From Piscicola geometra (taxonomy: Eukaryota; Annelida; Clitellata; Hirudinida; Piscicolidae), in NCBI GenBank assembly GCA_943735955.1, contig OX030955.1, positions 6,931,269 to 6,995,268 of the forward strand: a stretch of 64,000 bases of DNA, given 5' to 3'. Of this stretch, positions 59,425 through 64,000 are shown in pieces. Under the pieces are notes generated by a model. It had not been told where the DNA came from. It made no database searches and worked only from the letters and a program-made list of their open reading frames with translations. The translations under genes were made by a program, and so were the position numbers. The number at the start of each line of letters is the position of its first letter. Position 1 is the first letter of the stretch.

Positions 59425-62400
59425 ATGGAGACTGTAGGCAGTTATCAATATAACACAAAAGACTTGATTGGTCACGGAGCCTTTGCCGTTGTGTTCAAGG
59501 GTTCCCAGATTAAGGTTTTTTATTATTATTAATAACTGTTTATTACTTATCCTATTTTTCAATATATAAATTAATTAATAAATTTCTTGCCAAAAATAAG
59601 AAAATATTATTTTAAAAAATATATTGCAGGATCCGAAACAATTAGTGGCAGTGAAAAGAATCACGAAAAAGAACTTCTCTAAATCTCAAAATGTTTTCAA
59701 CAAAGAAATCAAGATTCTGAGGGAGTTTTCTGAGGGCAAACAACACCCCCTCAATGTTGTCTCACTGCTCGACTGTGTGGTGAGTCTTGTGGAAAGGCAA
59801 TAGAGCTCCAAAAATGGTCCTTGCGTGCAATTTTATTATATTTAAGTTTGCATTCATTACTTTTTGATATTACTTTCAAATCTCCATACAGGAAACTACT
59901 GAGTATGTATACCTGGTTATGGAAGTGAGACATACAAATAATTATCATTAAAAATGTTTTTTAATACTCTGAAAAAAATACCATTACTACTACTTCTATG
60001 TTTAATACTCCAACTATTTATACTACTAATACTATTAATACTACTATAATTATATCATTATTAATCATAAAACAATTCCTCTTCTTTATGCACCATTAAG
60101 TACTGCAATGGTGGAGATCTGGCGGATTACTTACATGGTAACATTATTATTATTATGTACTCACTTCAAATTAATACTTTCTAAAATTATTTTTAAAACT
60201 ACTAAAAATTTTTTTAGAAATAATTTTATTTATTAAAATTTAGAATTTAACTTTTCAGTCCAAGGAACCTTGAGTGAAGAAACCATCAAATTATTCATAA
60301 GACAGACAGGTTATAATGAGTTTTTCAATTTGCTACCCACACCCATCTTCATTTAACCACCACCCACAAAAAACACACACACACATACTCACCACCACCA
60401 ACACCCACCCACCCAACACTCACCACCCACCCAACACTCACCACCCACCCAACACTCACCACCCACCCACCCACCCACCACTCACCCACCCACCCACACA
60501 GCAAATGCCTTGAAGGCTCTACACCAAAGGGACATAGTGCACAGGGACCTCAAACCGCAGAACATTCTGCTCTGTTTTCCCGGCCATAGACCAAAAAACC
60601 TCAGCACTATTCCTCCCTCCAACATCACCCTCAAAATTGGTGAGTGTATGTATTCTTTTGTATATACAAAATGTGTGTATATTGTCAATTGTATTAATAT
60701 ATATATATAACTTCATTAATATTTATTCATGTACCCTGGGTACATTGTCAATTATTGTATTTATGTATACTATTGTATACTAACGATTTTATTCTTTTTT
60801 ATAATACACTTTAATACAAAATTGGTGTGCATTTGAGCGGAACTTATACACTTGCAATAGTTATATTCTGAAAAAGTCAAACTCGAATTGATTGTTTCTG
60901 AATCTACGGGCGCTTAGAATCGTCGACACAAATGCAGGCATCGTGGACAATCCATGCAAACAACACCTACCTACCTACACCACCCTGCAGGCGACTTTGG
61001 CTTTGCAAGGTTCCTGGAGGGGGGTGTGATGGCTGGCACCCTCTGCGGCTCCCCTATGTACATGGTGTCTCACTCATTTACCTTCACTCATTTATCTATC
61101 TACCCGTCCACCTGTTCACTCATTCACCAACCACCACCACCAATGCCACCAACCAGTCAACCAACCAACCACCAACTAACCAACCAAACCACCAACAAAC
61201 CATCCCAAAGCTCCACCAACCAACCACTAATCCATCCAACCACCACCGAACTCATTACACCCACTCTCACCAACGCATCCATCACACCCACCCTCACCAA
61301 CCCACCCATCACACCCACCCTCACCAACCCACCCTCACCAACCCACCCTCACCAACCCACCCTCACCAACCCACCCTCACCAACCCACCCTCACCAACCC
61401 ACCCATCACAACCACCCTCACCAACCCACCCATCACCAACCCACCCATCACCAACCCACTCATCACAACCCACCCATCACACCCACCCTCACCGACCCAC
61501 CTTCACCAACCCACCCCCACCAACCCACCCATCACAACCCACCCTCACCAACCCACCCTCACCAACCCACTCTCACCAACCCACCCATCACACCCAACCA
61601 TCACCAACCCACCCATCACCAACCCACTCATCACAACCCACCCATCACACCCACCCTCACCGACCCACCCTCACCAACCCACCCTCACCAACCCACCCTC
61701 ACCAACCCACCCTCACCAACCCACCCTCACCAACCCACCCTCACCAACCCACCCTCACCAACCCACCCTCACCGACCCACCCTCACCGACCCACCCATCA
61801 CACCCAACCACCCCCACTAACCCACCCATCACAACCACACGGCAGGCGCCTGAAGTGATAATGTCGAAGCGGTACGACGGCAGGGCCGATCTGTGGAGCG
61901 TTGGAACCATAGCGTACCAATGCCTCACGGGCCAGGCCCCTTTCATTGCGAACACACCGCGCCAGCTCAAGCAACTGTATGAAAAACACGCCGACATACA
62001 ACCCAAGTTTGTGGTGGGGCTTTTCAAGGGTTGTAGTGCTAGTAGTATTAGTAGTGGTATCAGTGATGATTGTGGTGGTTTTGTGGGTTTGGTGGGGATG
62101 GGTGGGTAAGAGGAAAAGGGTGTGTTTAAGCTATTACTTTTCTGTTATTATTATTTATTTATTTTTATTATTTATCTCACTAGGAACATTATCATCGTTA
62201 TCACCGTCAACACCACTATCATCACTACCATTATCCTCATTACTATTATCATCACCGTCGCTACCACCATCACAGCATCCCAGGCAACACCAGCACTGAG
62301 CTAAGGCTGCTTTTACAAGGACTTCTGAAGAGGAACCCTCAAGATAGAATCTCATTCGGTGATGATGATGATGAGAATAATGGTGATCATGATGACGATG

Positions 62401-63321
62401 ATGATGATGGGGATAAGGATGATGATGATCCTTATTATCATTCCTTCTTTCAGATGACTTCTTCAATCATGCATTCTTGAAGCAAAGAGATAAGAGTGGT
62501 AAGTTTCATTGTCATTTAAATCTTTCGATTAAAATTCTTAACGCATTTTTGTTTATATAGTAATCTTTTGTATTTAAATCGAGCATTTTTCGATTTAAAT
62601 TTTAAACGTCTTTTTAATCACCGCCTTAAGTTTTTCCATTTAAATAGAATATTTCTCGACTAAAACTGTTGACTGCTTTTCCTATTAAACTCGTATCAAA
62701 CTCACGACGAATACGACACCGTGGCAAGCTTCCACCCAAACACGCAGTCCTCGAAGCGTCATTCTCCTCCTCGCCGCCATCGTCGTCTCCCTTCGCGACG
62801 GCTCGCCACGTCTCCTCGCTGCAACAGCCCGCTAAGCAGCAGCGTCATCAGAGAACGTTCAAGAACACCGCGCATGTGAGTGTTGTTGTTGTGTGTTTTT
62901 ACATGAATATTCATGAGCGTTGGGAGTGCCTATTTGAATATGGATTCTTTAATTCTCTTGACCATTCGTTTTATTGCTTTTATAATGATAATATGATGAT
63001 GATTCCCTCATCTCGCCCCTTTACTTATTCACTCCACTCTTTCTCCATCCTCATCCACACTCCACCGATCTCTCACTCACTCATTCACTCACCCCTCTTC
63101 CCACTCATTCACTCCCCAGCCATCTATCTCTCACTCACTAATCCTCCCCCCCCATGAACGACAGAAACCCTCCTCCACCAACGCCTCTTCCCCCATGCCC
63201 ATCATCGGAGGTGGTGGAGGCTGGGCCGCTGGTGGCAGGGAGGTGTTGGTCAGCAGGTCAGTCAGTCCTGTCCTGGATGACTTCGTGGTGGTCGACCATG
63301 CCGGAGTGGTGCTAGAGGGAG
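59425..63321 (+). CDS. ULK: ULK1/2-type (Atg1/unc-51) protein kinase, 5' part
   Basis: Twelve phase-consistent exons: 59425-59514, 59630-59779, 59892-59924, 60101-60137, 60259-60309, 60502-60639, 60991-61064, 61846-62006, 62276-62358, 62454-62498, 62748-62875 and 63165-63321; 382 codons before the window ends. The N-terminal kinase domain is complete: glycine loop IGHGAFAVVFKG (15-26), VAVK Lys39, helix-C Glu56, HRDLKPQNILL (Asp136), DFGFARFL (Asp168), TLCGSPMYMAPEVIM (APE at 192-194), DLWSVGTIAYQCLTGQAPF and the helix ending KRNPQDRISF. The insert between HRD and DFG and the YDGRADLWS stretch are ULK1/2 features. A Ser/Pro/Gln linker follows, with VLDDFVVVDH, matching the DDFVMV motif of ULK1. 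ULK kinases start autophagy with ATG13 and FIP200; the C-terminal EAT domain would lie beyond the window. ULK1 and ULK2 cannot be told apart. Introns carry ACCC- and CCCTCACCAACCCA-type arrays. Confidence 0.93.
60354..60500. repeat. CACCCACC array forming an acceptor
   Basis: ACCACCCACCCAACACTC-type units run straight into CACACAG, the acceptor of the exon at 60502. Confidence 0.9.
61250..61835. repeat. 14-bp minisatellite in ULK intron 7
   Basis: About 40 units of CCCTCACCAACCCA and CCATCACAACCCAC. Two long Pro/His/Thr frames through it are artefacts; the true exon starts at 61846. Confidence 0.92.
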
Positions 63322-63720
63322 GTGTGTGGAGGGAGGTGTGTGGAGGGAGTGGGCGGAGGGGGGGAATGTGCTAGAGGGAAGGAGTGTGGAGGGGGGAGGG
63401 GGTGTGAGGAGGGAGGTGTGTGGAGGGGGAAGTGTGGAGGGAAGTGTGAGGAGGGGGGGAGAGTCGAGGGAGGTGTGTGGAGGGAGGTGTGTGGGGCTGG
63501 GAGTGTGGAGGGGGGGGGGATAGAGTAAATTAATTGTGAAATGTTATTACTATGGAAGATAAAGATGATGATGATGGTGGTGGTGAGGATGATGATGGTA
63601 ATGATTATGATTATAATGACGAGGAAGTGCCCACTCAATTCACATTTCAATTACTTCTTCAAAATATTATTTCATTGTCCACTTAAGCTTCTGCCCCGAC
63701 TGAAGGCATGCTCAAGTTAG
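63322..63720. repeat. G-rich minisatellite and GAT array in ULK intron
   Basis: GGAGGGAGGTGTGTGGAGGG-type units start at the donor of the exon 63165-63321 and run to about 63525. A short GATGATGGTGGTG tract follows at 63563-63600. Confidence 0.85.
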
Positions 63721-64000
63721 TAGATCATTAAATTTCGTCGTAATTGGCATCATCATCATCATCATCATCATCACCACCACCACCATCATCATCGCCATCA
63801 TCATCATCATTCTCACCATCAGCAGAAGTCCTTTATTGTCACCAACATCTTCTCCAAGTCTCTTTCGCATTGGCAAGACCTATTCAACATTCCCCAGGGT
63901 GGAAAATTCATTCATTCATTTATTTTTTTTGTTATAATTATAATATAATTGAAATATGCATCGAGCTACTTTATCGAGCTTTTATTTAAATATTTATTTA
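63721..64000. other. ULK intron, possible further exon
   Basis: After an ATC/ACC array (63751-63825), a stretch at about 63832-63890 reads RSPLLSPTSSPSLFRIGKT in one frame, which would suit the Ser/Pro linker of ULK. Its phase does not fit the preceding exon, so I do not add it to the model. Confidence 0.25.

Noticed and set aside
60932..61858. 288- and 308-codon Pro/Thr/His-rich frames in the ULK gene
   Set aside because: They run through the 14-bp minisatellite of intron 7; the kinase needs the splice from 61064 to 61846 to give SPMYM-APEVIM.
63832..63890. Thirteenth ULK exon reading RSPLLSPTSSPSLFRIGKT
   Set aside because: The attractive frame needs two carried bases, but the preceding exon supplies one; an intervening exon was not found.

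Overview
The window reads as nuclear DNA of an invertebrate animal. Genes are split by short introns with GT-AG borders, non-coding DNA is AT-rich and packed with micro- and minisatellites, and there are non-LTR retroposon, SINE and DNA-transposon remnants. The gene set (NEURL2, cyclin C, ULK-type kinase, HMGA-like protein) is metazoan. Retroposon 3' ends with an ATTG-type tail behind a GCGCTATACAAA motif suggest a lophotrochozoan such as an annelid, but I cannot fix the species.

Layout. 1-2.3 kb: two phase-compatible minus-strand exons of an unrecognised gene. 5.2-13 kb: a minus-strand C2H2 zinc-finger gene resembling TRERF1/ZNF541. 13.7-15.2 kb: a dead LINE. 16.1-22.0 kb: a complete plus-strand NEURL2 gene whose first intron holds a 4.3-kb transposon with inverted termini and a 9-bp target duplication. 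23.0-30.6 kb: a minus-strand low-complexity gene with AT-hooks and two possible terminal exons. 31.1-32.0 kb: a second LINE. 32.3-38.5 kb: a complete 11-exon cyclin C gene (minus), most of its introns filled by private tandem repeats. 38.6-40.5 kb: a 2-kb palindromic element. 41.5-42.6 kb: a three-exon gene derived from an IS1595/Merlin-type transposase that lost catalytic acids. 45.8-50.6 kb: an 11-exon HMGA-like protein with four AT-hooks. 50.6-59.4 kb: mostly non-coding, with a transposon carrying higher-order repeats nested in another repeat. 59.4 kb to the end: the 5' part of a ULK1/2-type kinase gene (plus), cut by the window edge.

I rebuilt the gene models by hand from splice signals, checking reading phase at each junction and comparing with remembered family sequence. 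CCNC, NEURL2, the kinase domain of ULK and the AT-hook gene are phase-consistent throughout. The genes share no pathway that the sequence reveals: CCNC is a Mediator kinase-module subunit, ULK starts autophagy, NEURL2 is a ubiquitin-ligase adaptor, and the AT-hook and zinc-finger proteins are presumed nuclear.

I see no new cellular system here. The unusual content is structural: microsatellites that form splice sites, nested transposons with readable insertion history, and transposase-derived coding sequence.
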